64,000 nucleotides of DNA, from contig CM034107.1 of the NCBI GenBank assembly GCA_019914945.1, positions 3,658,001-3,722,000 on the forward strand. The letters run 5' to 3'. The translations under genes were made by a program, and so were the position numbers. This DNA is from Typha latifolia (Eukaryota > Streptophyta > Magnoliopsida > Poales > Typhaceae). The notes under the pieces are model-generated. The model was not told the origin of the DNA, did no database searches, and saw only the letters and a list, made by a program, of their open reading frames with translations. Of this stretch, positions 37,272-50,258 are shown in pieces. Position 1 is the stretch's first letter, and each line of letters starts with the position of its first letter.

Positions 37272-38460
37272 CGTTTCTTTCACGTTCTCAATATTCTCTC
37301 AGGACTTGTTGTGTGACTCGCTCTTAAATATTGTCGCTCGCTCTTAAATAATCTTTTAAATTTGATGTAGAATGGAGTGATTGATCGAATTTGTACCCGC
37401 CATCAAAATTAGGCAAAGAACCAATGGTTTCTATTTTGCTTTTTGAAATTATTTATACTCTACCTTATTAATATTTATTAAACAACCCTATATTATGAAT
37501 TTAATCCCCAAAAATATCCTAACTTTAGTTTTCTTAAACGAAGGTAACCATATACATTAGATAACTTAATTATAGGTGTAAAAAAATTAATATACCCCTC
37601 GATAACTTTGGCCGTCAAACTCTCTCTCTCTCTCTTCAAAAACACTCTCTCTTTAGAAATATCGAAACTCGCTTCTCGAAACCCTTCTTCTCCTCATCAA
37701 AACCGGATGGCTATCGTTGATTTTTTTCAGCAATAATTGTTGGTAGATCTTCTCCGAAAAGCTAAAGATTAGTTAATTTCCCTTCTCATCCTTTTTTTAT
37801 GTACAATGTGGCAAAACCCTAATTTCAAAAGGCTAAGAAAGAAAGTGGAGTTGACGAAGAAGAGGCAAGAAAGGAAGAGTTTTAGTATAAATTGAAGGAT
37901 AAGTTAAGTATTTAAGTTTTTATTTTAAAAAATAATGGAATATTTTTTATCTGGTTAATTAGTTGTTGTCAGATTAATTTTAACTCGTGGTGTTTTTGAG
38001 GAATAAATCTATAATCCAGAGATCAATTGATAGATATTGATAGCATAAGATGTAAAATATAATAAAGCAAAAGACGATGATATCAATTTCCTTATTCTTT
38101 GCGTGTATATTATTTTAAAACCCCTTGTTTAGAAATATGAGTCAAAAGTTAATAATATTTTTGGGGTATGGATGACTCGACCCCGTAACCCAACATCGTA
38201 ACCTAGCTTTTAAATGGGTCTGTGTTTAGTTTAATTAGATTTGGGTCATAAATAGGTCAACTTATCTAATCTGATTATTAAACGAGTCAGTGTGGTTATT
38301 ATTTCAACTCGATTAATATGTTTATGACCCAACTCGCCAACCCGTTATGACCCATGAACTCGTTTATGACCCGACAACTCGTTTATAATCCGTCTATCCT
38401 ATTTATAACTCGATCAATATGTTTATAACATAAAACTCGTTTATAACTTGAATAAACTTA

Positions 38461-38925
38461 TTTACAACCCAAATAAATTTATTTATAACTTGAATAACTT
38501 ATAAAAATTTAAATATTTTGTGCCACCCAACGATCCTAATATGACTCGTGTAACTTGTTTAATAAATAAATCGTGTTCATATCTAGAAATTCTAACCCGT
38601 TTAATAAGCGAGCCATGTTCGTGTTTCCATTATCATGAGTTGACCCGAACCCGATCCGATTCCACCTTACTTTGGGGTCTTGTTTACAACCCAAATAAAT
38701 CCATTTATAACCCGAATAATTTATAAAAATTTAATTATTTTGTGCCGCCCAATGACTCTTTTATGACTTGTGTAACCCGTTTAGTAAACAAGTCGTGTTC
38801 ATATTTATAAATTCTAACCCGTTTAATAAACGATCATATTAGTGTGTGCGTTATCCTGACATGACCCGAACTTGACCCAACTAACAGATCCGATTCCCAC
38901 CTAACTCTGGGGTCTTATTATAAAT
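38461..38925. repeat. two-copy degenerate tandem repeat, about 222-bp period
   Basis: TTTACAACCCAAATAAAT at 38461 recurs at 38683. Each copy continues with a TTTATAAC..GAATAA block, TTTTGTGCC(A/G)CCCAA, TCTAACCCGTTTAATAA, and ends near CCGATTCC followed by TGGGGTCTT. The sequence before it (38160-38460) consists of further degenerate words such as CTCGTTTATGACCC, suggesting an older array of the same type. Confidence 0.75.
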
Positions 38926-39986
38926 TAGGATTAATTACATCCCCCGAACCCCAACTGTCATTCTATATAAAAATTAGAGGCATGCGCATCTTAAATTATC
39001 TAATTGTATCACTAAACTTCTCTAGTTAAAAATTTTGTTAAAAAAATTATTAAAAATTTACTGACTAATTTAATGAATAAAAATGTTCTTAATTTCTCTT
39101 CCTATTGAAGTGGATTTAAACGGGATTAGAAAAGATCAGTATAGTTTTTGATATTTAGAGAAGTTATCGTATAGACCATTAAAAGAGAAGACAAAAATAT
39201 ACCAACGGAAGACGGAGGTATTTTTGCCCATCTGTTATGTTAGCCAAACTGTTAAGATTATCTTAATGAAATATAGACGGATAATACTTAATGATACATT
39301 TAAATAGTTTAGGGGGTTTTATCCATCTATGACATTTTTCCTAGAGGGGTACAGGGCGATTTGGATTTGTGACCTTAATTCTCATCGTCATCATCTTCTA
39401 GGAATACTCACCAAAATTTCATAACAAGTATTTGTGATCATAAATGCGCTGTTATCGATCCATATAAGCTTGTGGATAAGCCAGGGACATCACGAATCTT
39501 ATCCAAACCATCCGTTGATTCCAAAACGATTTTTTCTCACCTTTATTGCTTGATTATAAAATGGGGATAAAATTATAAAATGATTATTTTAAATAAATTT
39601 TTATAAGAATTTGTATTTGATTATTAAAATATGAAAAAGCATAGCCAATAAGATCGTTTTAAGATGAAAAGACTACAATACCCTCAGAATAGATAGTACG
39701 AAGAGTTGAAATAAGAGGAAATAAATAGTTAGGATTTGCTATGTAAAATTGATTATTTTTGCTAGTCACTTTCAATAGATCACAAAGTATTTTAGTTATT
39801 TCTCGCTAATAAAAATTGAGATAGGATTTTGTACCTCGGTGGAAAAAATAGAGGGCAAATGAAAAATTGTTAGTTATAAAGGAGAGTATTTTAGTTAACT
39901 CTTGATAATAAAAATTTTGCATAGAAAACGTGCATAATTTTGTCTGATTCAGAGTATAACTTTTTATCTATGTTTGCTATCTTGGA

Positions 39987-40319
39987 CAGGTATCAGAAAA
40001 CCAAAATATGAATAGCCTTGGCTAATTTTTGCTTATAAGGTGTACATTATCACCCAAAAAATATAATAATGAGAAGAAGAAAGATTGCGGCATTATTGGT
40101 AACTATAGGCTAAGCAAAGATATTCTCATTACTATGGCGATTGTAGAGATTATTCTGTCATGTTTTTCTCTTACATGAAGTAGTTGGTCTCCCCTGACCA
40201 CATTTACAACATACATACAGAATAGCAAAATCTCTGTTCCTAGTAGTAAAAGGAACAAACTACTACACCCTGATAATAGTATAAATTGAAACTTGGAAGG
40301 AGTCCTCTTTCTTGCATGG
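39987..40319. other. 3' flank of cyclase copy A, part of the duplicated block
   Basis: Starts with ACAGGTATCAG and AAAATATGAATAGCCT, shared with 45655 onward in the second block. It likely contains the 3' UTR of the cyclase gene. Confidence 0.6.
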
Positions 40320-42417
40320 TTACTTAATGAGTATGCACCTGATAGGGGAACCTTCAGCACCTCGCAGTCTAAGTGGCAAGCAATGCAAGGAGTATATCCC
40401 AGGCTTAACATTCTCTAGGTTCAAGCCTTCAACAAGGATAATCTCCTGAACAATACAAAAGAAGTCAACAAGATTGGAAAATTCACATGAAGTCAAAATT
40501 ATGTCACTTAATGTAATATGCGTCGAAGGAACCATATATACCACAGGTTATAGCGTTAACATTTTTGGTATTCTGCTGAACTGATGAAGAAAGCGGACAA
40601 CAAAATTTGTAATACTGTTATAAGAAGAAACAAAATCTGCGATATGATAACGTGATCTAGTAGTAATTTTAACTTCTCAAAATCCATAAATTATATACTT
40701 TTTAATTTTGTCAAACTTCATTACTTCAAGAGGAAGATAAATATAAGGGAAAAAATGTTTTTGAATAGGAAAGTACAATGTAATAATAAAGGAAGAAAAA
40801 AGTATGGTGGTTTCTAAAATATTATGATAGTTCCTCTTGGTGACATCCACATCTGAACCAAAGATGTTCAGAATTCCTTTCACATGTCAAACTATAAGAT
40901 CAGCAGATCTATGAGCTCTGTAATATATCTTTCTTGTTTCATTCAAGCATATAATATTATAGTTATTTCTACTATTATTTTTCTACATCATTGATCCGTG
41001 CTGCTAGCTATATAGGCTTATATTTTAATATAGTTACAAATATTTATCTCAGCATCTTTTGTCACACGTATTGTTCTGCAAGTTACTCCAATATGGTTGT
41101 CTAGTCTTATCATTAATCTCTGAAAATTAACGATGTAACTTTACCAAAGAAACTTTTATGGAATTCTTTTAGGAGATAATTATAAAAGAAAAGGTTGGTA
41201 AAGAGTATAGGCAGGCAAGGAACGGCACTGCAAGCGATTAAGATGATGCATGTACATGGAAAATTCAGTCAATATTGAAAGACAAAGTATATGATAAATA
41301 AGAAGGATAGCAACCTAAATGTAAATTTAAATTACTCCCAAGAAAAATAAAAAGAATTCATACCCGACTTTTGAGAAAAACTAAATGGGAAGGAATCAAG
41401 TCATCAAATGCTGCAACTGACAAATAGTCGACTCCTGCAAATTACAAAAGAAGTTTAAGATTGCAAAGACATGAACAAAAATCATTGATTTCATCAGTGT
41501 ATAAAGGAAATATGCAAGTACAATAGTTTGCCGCAGCATATTATCTTCTTCAAATCTTGATAAATTCACAAATTGTCAAAGCATCGCGCAACCTACAGTA
41601 TTAAGCTCTACACATACTCCTCCAAATTTCCAAGATTATATGGTCTCCAGTAGCTATGTGAAGCTTAAGGTAGGCAACAATTTGCACACTTTGCTCTTTG
41701 GCTAACACATCCTTAGAAAATGAAAAAAGCACCTGCTGCCTGATAACAAGATCACTGTACTTCCAAGTTCACTTTGATCTTTTCATGTCTGCATGCAAAA
41801 ACTCCACAGATTTGCTTCATGCCTTCATGGTCGATGAGCTCAGGCTGGCAATAAATATGTCGGACACTCTTAAAGGCCAATCGACATAAATAATTTCAAC
41901 TTTCCACTTTCAAGGAACTTAACAATAATATCTAGAAGGTTAATATTAGGTTTATCTAAAGGTCATAAAAGAGTGGTCAATCTCTCCATGAATACCTCAT
42001 AAATTGAAGTTATGTTTTACATGCAATTCCGTGTTTGATGAGAAATGATTCTGACCAATAATGGTTTGGTAATGCTGGCAGATCTTAAACCTTATGAGTT
42101 GAAGTGTTGAACTATCTTTTTAATACAATAAGGAAAATTAAATGCTTAACTACTTTCAACTCACCAACAAGTTTGATATCAGTGTTATCCACCAACCATT
42201 GAGCACCATCCTTCATGAAGCCAACATAGCTGCTATCAAACTCCTTTTTCAACATAAGTTGCCTGTAAGGAAGAATAATAACTGTATCTAATTAGCTGTG
42301 TCGCCTGCATTAATTTGCCTCATTCTAGTTCATACCAGTAAAAACGGGAGTATTATTGCCTATTGGCACAACTAATCCTATTTAAAATACTATGACATAA
42401 TGGAATTATCATATATA

Positions 42418-42448
<31 letters not shown>

Positions 42449-43881
42449 CCTTCTTTGGGATTATGTGCATTATAATACTGCTGATCATGACACAATTATT
42501 TTTATTACTTAAGAAATTATCGAACTAAACTCTTATAGTAGTCAAGCAATTAGTAAAAGACAGATGAAAATATCTCTGCCTAAGGTTCTTCTTGGTCAGG
42601 ACTGGTTTAAGTTGATGCCCATAAATCAGAAATTTGTTTTGCAAGGAACTTTCCAAGAATCAAGCCAGAAAAAGTTGCATATTATCAGTTAATTTAGTTC
42701 ATATGCATTTATCCAGATAAGTACATAAATTTTCTGGTATAAGTTTTTAAAAGAAAATTCAAGAATTTTAAACCGTAATTCATAACTACAACTGCAAAAG
42801 TTAAATATCAAAAGACTGAAAGAGTATTATGATAGCTTAACTATCCATATCCATATACCTACCCCCCTTTTCCCACTTCTCATTTTATTCCTCGCATGTG
42901 GACAGAGGGTATTTATATCCCTTCTTCCCAATGACTATTAGAAGGATAAATTCACTGTAAAAGGGAAAATAAACACATGCCAAAATTAATCCTTGTGAGG
43001 ACTAACTTATTAACATTCAATTCATCTTGGCTTGATATCTACAATCTCATTCGGCAGTAATCTGCAGTAATCTAATCAAAGGGACCTAAAAGAATTTTTT
43101 AAAAAAAACCAACTTTGTCAGGGGATAGCTTAAAATAGCTCAAAACAATGATAAAAAATAAATCAAAACCTCTGAAAATTTCTCACCTGTCAGTGTTTAA
43201 TGTTCTGAAAAGCACACGATGAACTCCTCTCGGAATATGTAGAGATTCCATTACTTCAGCTGTATACAGTGATTGTGGTTTTGACTTGATATTCCCAATA
43301 TGAACATTTCGAAACCCTAAAGCTACTGTTTACCTGTTATGTTCTTATCTCTCGGAACATCCAGTAACAACGCCGGCCCTGCTCAAGAATCACCAAGTAG
43401 TAGTGTCTTTTAGCAATAAAACCCAAAAAGGATCAAATAAAACAAAATTAGAGGATCGAGTACCGTTGAGGACATGGAGGTCGAGGGTGTCGACATCGAA
43501 CCCGGCCTCGAAGTAGTGCTGGAATACGTGTCCGGGGGCGTCGACGTGGGTCCCGCTGTGAACCGGCAGCTTCATCTCGGAGAAGTTGGCGATCGAGCCG
43601 TTGGCCATCGTCTTGAGGAGCCAGACGAAGCGGCCGAGCGGCTCGTCCGACTCCCACGCCGGCATGTCCTCGCGGTACGCATGGGTGATGTCCAGGATGC
43701 GTCGCGCAGCTCCGCCGTACTCCGCCTCCCGCAGCGGATCCTGATCGAGGGAGGAGGAGGCGACGGTGCACGAGGCTGGGTCGGCGTAGGCGGGGTGGGC
43801 GGGAACGGCGGAGAGGGAGGAAGGGATCTGGAGCAGGAGCAGGAGCAGGAGGAGGAGCGATGGTGCGACGGGGTGGGTCAT
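40320..43881 (-). CDS. cyclase-family protein (kynurenine-formamidase-like), tandem copy A
   Basis: Six exons on the minus strand join in frame: 43881-43464, 43378-43334, 43259-43187, 42262-42165, 41434-41364 and 40445-40320, giving 276 residues. A signal peptide is clear (MTHPVAPS then ten Leu and QIPSSLSA), so the protein is probably secreted or enters the ER. The catalytic family signature [11 protein letters not shown] lies at 108-118 with all expected His and Asp residues; in this family it binds a divalent metal. Further conserved blocks are [42 protein letters not shown] and [18 protein letters not shown]. Family members hydrolyse small amides or esters such as N-formylkynurenine; in plants, members of this family (Arabidopsis CYCLASE1-3) have been tied to growth and stress, and the substrate is not settled. 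The start was chosen because it gives the signal peptide directly. Copy B lies at 46029-50061 in the same orientation. Confidence 0.92.
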
Positions 43882-43937
43882 GTTGCCGCGTGGCAAGTAA
43901 ATGGCTTTCTGATGGCCATCTATCTGGGAACTTAGTA

Positions 43938-43946
43938 CTATATAAG
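43938..43946 (-). promoter_or_regulatory. TATA-like box of cyclase copy A
   Basis: On the minus strand CTTATATAG lies about 57 bases upstream of the ATG at 43881. The same position in copy B has CTTATATATG, and the adjoining GCAACCAAG is also kept in both. Conservation and spacing support, but do not prove, a core promoter with a very short leader. Confidence 0.45.
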
Positions 43947-44459
43947 CAACCAAGGAGCACCTGATTGGTTGACGTATTAGTCATCATTTACGTAGGATTA
44001 TTGACTTTTGTCACCTTTATGTTGACCAACATTGGATAAAGTTTACTAACATAGAAAATAATAATAATAATAATAATAATAAATTGATTTTGGAGCATTC
44101 GGGCTTGTAGTTAGTCGTGGCGGCTAGTTGATTGTGTTAGTTTATTTTCGATTGACAAAATTGTGACAAAGAAAATTCGTTTCATAATGTAAATTCTTTA
44201 TATTTGGTGTAAAAATTAATAGATAATTTTTTTTATTTAGAAATCAAAATTGGAGATATTTTTGTTCGAAGAATATGTTGGCAGGAATTCTATTTAAAAT
44301 CCATCAAACAAGATTTTCTGACAGATTGGGTTTGCTATTGCCTCAAAGGTCACAGAGGCAAGTCTTTAACATTGAGAGTCATAAAATTTGGACACCAAGC
44401 ATAGAAAGCGATGTATCGAGAGGAAGTCAAGCAAATCACTTCAGAGATGGTTATAGATA

Positions 44460-44637
44460 ACAATGAACGGTCTGTAAGTGTTTTATAACAGCTGATTATT
44501 ATAATACTTGGTTTAATCCCGGAGAAGAGATTCGTGATTTTTTACATAACAACGAACCGTTTGTAAGTGTTTTATAACGATTAATTATTATGATGCTTGG
44601 TTTAATCCCAGAGAAGAGATTCATGATTTTTTACCCT
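44460..44637 (+). repeat. two-copy tandem repeat, 89-bp period
   Basis: GAACGGTCTGTAAGTGTTTT at 44465 recurs as GAACCGTTTGTAAGTGTTTT at 44554. Both copies run on through TTGGTTTAATCCC, GAGAAGAGATTC and TGATTTTTTAC. Confidence 0.9.
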
Positions 44638-45411
44638 TATTTAATAAAAGGTTTTTTCACGTAAAAAATATTATGTTTGGGTGTGCTCTTGCATTTCCTA
44701 TTTAGCTATTATTTAGCATCCAAATTGAGCAAATATCTTCTAGCAAGTAATTAAAAATTTTCAAATTGATGATTTTTTTTTCTAACAAATTATAGTTATC
44801 TACTAGTAATCATAAAAATGTGATGCTAATCCTCTATTTTAATACTATGTTATGCCACCAAATACTATACAGAGAACTGTGATTTTTAATGCTTTATATT
44901 ATAATATTATGATCTAATTCATGTTTGTCAAAATTACTCGTGGCATACATCATTGAGTATTCACATCTTTTTATCTATTCAATCCTAACCGCAAAATTTA
45001 GAGAAGAAATTATCAAAATTTTCAGAGAAAAAACTCTAACATAAGTTTCTCTACTCATTAATCTCTGATAAAATGATTATTAAGAAAAATGATGTCTTGA
45101 ATAACATAACTTTTTAGTAATTAATAAAAAAATGATATCTTAATGGTATAAAGGAATAGAATTGGGAATTTGATGACATACTCATTATTTTGACTAACTA
45201 TTCTTAATCTTAAACTAGATGAAATTACTAAAAGTACTTTCAAGGACATAAATAATTATGTATCTTTTTGAATGTATGTGAACCTATAGAATAATATATG
45301 TCGTATTTAGTTAATATTTCGGAATAAATCATATTTAAGCGGTAGCATCTTGTTAACCAATATGGACTCTAGATGCTAAAATTTGAGAACTATACGCATA
45401 CAAAGTACAGG

Positions 45412-45600
45412 ATTTTTGTAATTTAATTATATTTTAACTTTTTAATTTAATATATAAAATTGAGTGTATATATTTTTATAATCGATACATATTTTATTAA
45501 AATAAACTGCACACAATTTATATAGACAGTGCAAGTTAAAGTTCATTATTGCGAAAAATCAAATACAATTAAACTGCAAGTAAACCACATCCTACGTAGA
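45412..45600 (+). repeat. MITE-like AT-rich element, related copy at 9975-10185
   Basis: Shares a run of ordered motifs with the minus strand of 9975-10185 (ATTGAGTGTATATATTTTTA, CACACAATTTA, ACAATTAAACTGCAA). Its ends, GTAATTTAATTATATTTT and AAATACAATTAAACTGC, are roughly complementary. No ORF. Confidence 0.5.
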
Positions 45601-46028
45601 GTAATACTGAATATAATGCTCAATGAGAATTAAACCTAATTTTTGCTATCATATACAGGTATCAGGAAAACAAAATATGAATAGCCTCAGCAGATTTTTG
45701 CACTGATCATCCAATTTGTAGAAGCACCCATATCATCAGCATGTTGTCATTTGTGAAAGAGTTCAATAATCCACTAAATCAAGCAAACACTAGCACCGAA
45801 AACTATAATAATGACAAGCAAAAACATTGCGACATGTGACATGTCCGTAGTTCAGTCTTCGAATTTTGTTCTTACCATGGTGATGGTAAAGATTATTCCC
45901 TTGACCTCATTAATAACTTATATACAGAACGGCGAAATCTTTGCTCCAAGGAGTAAATGGAACAAACTACTACGCCACTGGTAATATGATAGAGAAAAAC
46001 TGGCTATAATGTTCTCTTTCTTGCGTGG

Positions 46029-49000
46029 TTACTTAATGAGGATGCATCTGATTGGAGAACCTTCAGCACCCCGTAGTCTAAGTGGCAAGCAATGCAAGGA
46101 GTATATCCCAGGTTTAACATTCTCTAGGTTTAAGGCTTCGACAAGGATGATCTCCTGAATGAGACAACAAGAAGTTGATTAGATTGGAAAATGACATGAA
46201 GTCAAATAATACATGGCACATTTTATAACATTCACATTGCTGATGTTCCACTTAACTGATGAAGAAAACAAACAAGAAGTTACACAATCTGCATTTCAAC
46301 TAAGTGATAACATGGTCCAGTTGTAAAAAACATAAATTAGACTTGAAAACCTGGTTGGGGAACAATCTTTTGTTAGGAAATGAGTTGTTCTTGCCTGAGG
46401 ATAAAGGAAGACAAAAGTATAGTTGGTTTCTAAATAATATTTTGTTAACCTAAATGTAATGGTAGTTCTTCTTGCCGACATCACCGTTTGAAACATTGAT
46501 GTTCACAATTCCTTTTCACATGTCAACAATTTCAGGCTCTATAATTTTGCTTAAGGTACTTATTAAATTACTCCCAAATTGACTAAACCATAAGACTGAC
46601 AGATTTATGAGCTCTGTAATATTATTTTGCTTCATCACTGATCCATGCTGCTATCTGTGTAGACTTATATCTTCATGTAGTTACTAACATTTATCTCAGA
46701 ATCTTTTCTTGCAGTTAGTATTCTGCTAGTTACTCCAGTATGGTTCTCAAGTCTTATCATTAATCAATGAAAATTAACACAGTAATTTCACCAAAGAAAC
46801 TTTTGTGGAATATTTTTAATAAACAGTTGAAAAAAGAACAGCTTGTTAGAAAGTATAGGCAGGCATGGGATGGCACTGCAAGTGATTAAAATGATACATG
46901 TACATGAAAACTTCAAATTTCAGTCAATATTGAAAGAAAAAGTACATAGTAAATAAGAAGGATATTAACCTAAATGTAAGCTTAAATTATTCCCAAGAGA
47001 AACAAAAAATTCATACCCGACTTTCAAGAAAAACCAAATGAGAAGGAATCAAGTCATCAAATGCTGCAACTGACAAATAGTCGACTCCTGCAAATTACAA
47101 AAGAAGGTAAGACTGCAAATTCATGAACAAAAATCATTGATGCCATCAGTGAATAAGGAAAATATGCAACTACAATAGTTTGCCTCAACATATTATCTTC
47201 TTCAAATCTTGATAACTGTACAGATGGTTGAAGTGTTGTGCAAGTAGCAGTGTGAAACTTTAAACATACCCCTCTCTCTGAATTTCTGAGATTATATGCT
47301 CTTCAGTAGCTATGCATAACTTAAAAAAGTAGGCTACAGTTAGTACACTTGCTCATTTAGCTCACACATGCCTTAGAAAATGAAAATGATACCGTATAAC
47401 AAAGATCAGTGTCCTTCCAAGTTCAAATAGATCTTTTTACGTCTACAAGAACTCCAGAGAGATGCTTCCTGGTCAGATGAGCTCAGACTGGGAGTAAATA
47501 TGTAGGTCACTCTAGAAGCTAATTGGCTTTAATAATTTCAACTTTCAGCTTTCAAGGCAGACTCCTTCCTTGCTTAAATTCCTTCGCAAGGAAATCAACA
47601 ATAATATCTAGAAGTTAATCATTACGCTAATCTAAAGGTCATAAAAGTTTGGCCAATCTCTCCATGAATACCTCGTAAATTGAAGTTATGTTTTACCAAC
47701 AATCCTTCGCAAGGAAATCAACAAATGATTCTTTTCCTCAAAAAGAAAAATGAGAAATGATTCTGAACAATAATGATTTGATAATGCTGGAAGATCTTAA
47801 TCCTTATGAGTTAAAGTGTTGAATTATCTCTTTGATATAATAAGGAAAAGTAAATGATTAACTACTTTCAACTCACCGACAAGTTTGATGTCAGTGTTAT
47901 CCACCAACCATTGAGCACCATCCTTCATGAAGCCAACATAGCTGGTATCAAACTCCTTTTTCCACATAAGTTGCCTGCAAAGAAGAATAATATATTAGCT
48001 ACATTGCCTACATTAATATGCCTCGCTCCAGTTCATAATAATAAAAAGAAGAGTATTATTGCCTATTGGCACAAATATTCGTAAATGATCATATACCATG
48101 GCATAATAAAATTATCAATATGTAAGGAGAGAGAAAGAGAGAAAAGCCATGTCAATTTCTTTGGAATCATAATTTGTGCATTATAACACAAGAAATTATC
48201 AATCCAAACTCTTATAATGGTCAAATAATTAGAAAAAGATAGATGAAAAAATCTCCGTCGAAAGTTCTTCTTGGTCAGGATTAATACCTTTTTAAAATGC
48301 TTATATCTTCCTGTTTTAATTAATATTCATAATACAGAAAATGTGTTTGCAGGGAACTTTCCAATAATTATGCTAGACAAAAGTTGCAATTTGAGTATGC
48401 ACCTATCTTCAAGGATAGATAGACTCTAGAATCGAGATCTTAAACTTCTGCAGTGCCACCAATGTTAAACCGATATAAGACTACCAGGAGGGCAGGATAA
48501 CCTCTATTATTGTACTTTTCAGACAAAATAAATTTAGTCCTAGTCTTAGTAATGTGCCATATACGTATTTGTTGTTCCAGTTGATATAGCAAGGTATACT
48601 GAAACAAGATTTGAGGCATCCTAGACTAGGATGGCACTAAGCTAATGCTCAGTTGTGTATATTAGTACAATACTTTTCACTTTGAACAAAAATAAGTTAG
48701 TTATATTGCGAGAGGAAATTTTAACCTTTTCTTCTCATGTAATGTATAAGACATAAGAAAGAAAATTAATTTCCTAGAATTCCATACAATCTGGATTAAT
48801 TAATATTCAATAACACGTCAAAAAATTAGGCACATATTATGAGCAAATTTCATATGCATATGTCACAAAAAAGTACACAAAGTTCCTGATATAAACTACA
48901 GAAAGCTCAAGAATTTTAAACCATGATTTGTGACTACAACTGCAAAATTTTAGTATCAAAAACTGAAGAATGTCATAGCTAGATATATTCAGATGCACAT

Positions 49001-50061
49001 ATCAAGACAGAGGGCATCTATCACTTTTTCTCACTTCTCATTTATTCCTTGCATGTGGGCAGAGGCCAGAGGGCACCTATCTCCTTTTCAGGCTGCTCAT
49101 TTTATTCCTAGTGGACAATGATCATTGGAAGAACAAGTTCACCAAATAAATCCTTATGGGGACTCACTAATTAACTTATTATCATTCAATTCCTTTCGGC
49201 TGGGTAAGTACAATCTCAATCCGGCAGTAATCTGCAGTAATCTAATAAAAAAACCGTAAATGGAAAAACAAAACGCCAGAAGAAGTTGACATTGCATATA
49301 ACCTCCGAAAATTTCTCACCTGTCAGTATTCAATGTTCTAAAAAGCACACGACGAACTCCTCTTGGAATATGTAGAGATTCCATTACTTCAGCTGCATAG
49401 AGTGATTGTGTCATTGACTTGCTTAATTTTTGGTATTCAGAAAATATAAAGGAACCAGCTTTTTGCCAATTTGAATATTTCGAAACCCTAACAGTCGCAT
49501 ATGCAATAGAAGAAGTTTTAACTGTTTACCTGTTATGTTCTTATCTCTCGGAACATCCAGTAACAACGCTGGCCCTGCTCAAGAATCACCAAGTAGTAGT
49601 CTCGTTTTTACAATAAAGAACAAAAGGATCCAAAAATTAGAGGATGGAGTACCGTTGAGGACATGGAGGTCGAGGGTGTCGACATCGAAGCCGGCCTCGA
49701 AGTAGTGCTGGAACACGTGTCCGGGGGCGTCGACGTGGGTCCCGCTGTGGGCCGGCAGCTTCATATCGGAGTTATTGGCTTGCGAGCCATTGGCCATCGA
49801 CTTGGCGAGCCAGACGAAGCGACCGAGCCCCTCGTCCGATTCCCACGAGGGCATGTCCTCGCGGTACGCGTGGGTGATGTCCAGGATACGTCCCCCGGCC
49901 CCGTCGTGCTCCGCCCCCCGCATCGGATCCAGATCAAGGGAGGAGGCGGCGCACGAGGCCGGGTCGGCGTAGGCAGGGTGGGCGGCGCTGCCGGCGGAGA
50001 GGGAGGAGGGGATCTGGAGCAGGAGGAGGAGGAGGAGCGATGCTGCGACGCCGTGGGCCAT
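46029..50061 (-). CDS. cyclase-family protein (kynurenine-formamidase-like), tandem copy B
   Basis: Six exons with the same phases as copy A: 50061-49653, 49574-49530, 49392-49320, 47974-47877, 47087-47017 and 46154-46029. Exons 2-6 have exactly the same lengths as copy A; exon 1 is nine bases shorter. It encodes 273 residues with a signal peptide ([10 protein letters not shown]...SSLSA) and the metal-site signature [11 protein letters not shown] at 105-115 intact. Differences from copy A cluster in the N-terminal linker (for example [16 protein letters not shown]). The last exons are almost identical, e.g. [20 protein letters not shown] against EGLN in copy A. There is no stop or frameshift, so both copies look functional. 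Introns are also similar, which marks a relatively recent duplication. Function is as for copy A, and a division of tissue or substrate between the copies is possible but not visible. Confidence 0.92.
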
Positions 50062-50100
50062 GCTGCGGATGGCTTTCTGGGTCCATCTCTTTGGGGAACG

Positions 50101-50110
50101 CATATATAAG
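50101..50110 (-). promoter_or_regulatory. TATA-like box of cyclase copy B
   Basis: CTTATATATG on the minus strand, about 40 bases upstream of the ATG at 50061, equivalent to the element at 43938-43946 upstream of copy A. The similarity between the two upstream regions stops just beyond it (after GCAACCAAG). Confidence 0.4.
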
Positions 50111-50258
50111 CAACCAAGAGGATCCAATAGTCTACGGACTTCCTCAGAAAAAAAAAAGAAAAAAAAAGAAAAAAAGAACAAGATAATCCAACCCCTGCAA
50201 CGCGTGATTTGATTGATGAGAATAGATTTTTGGTTATTTACATCTACAACCATACCAG

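Larger units (their letters stand above)
36521..39986. other. repeat-rich intergenic region
   Basis: Contains the NLR promoter side, a (CT)n tract, CT-rich sequence at 37618-37660, the degenerate array at 38461-38925, and AT-rich filler. Sequence at about 38935-39365 (GGATTAATTACATCCCCC at one end, GGGGGTTTTATCCATC near the other) may be another small inverted-repeat element, but the ends match poorly. No gene is supported. Confidence 0.5.
43961..45654. other. spacer between the duplicated cyclase blocks
   Basis: About 1.7 kb of AT-rich sequence that is not part of the duplication. It holds an (AAT)n run at about 44058-44081, a two-copy tandem repeat (44460-44637) and a MITE-like element (45412-45600). 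No gene is seen. Confidence 0.6.

Noticed and set aside
37111..37347. Plus-strand ORF with a long Ser-Leu run
   Set aside because: Created by the (CT)n microsatellite.
38935..39365. Possible further inverted-repeat element
   Set aside because: The ends share only short words (CCCCC, TTTATCC/GGATTAA types), and no target duplication is visible.
43474..43935. 153-codon plus-strand ORF
   Set aside because: Antisense shadow of cyclase exon 1; the same artefact appears opposite copy B (49663-50109).
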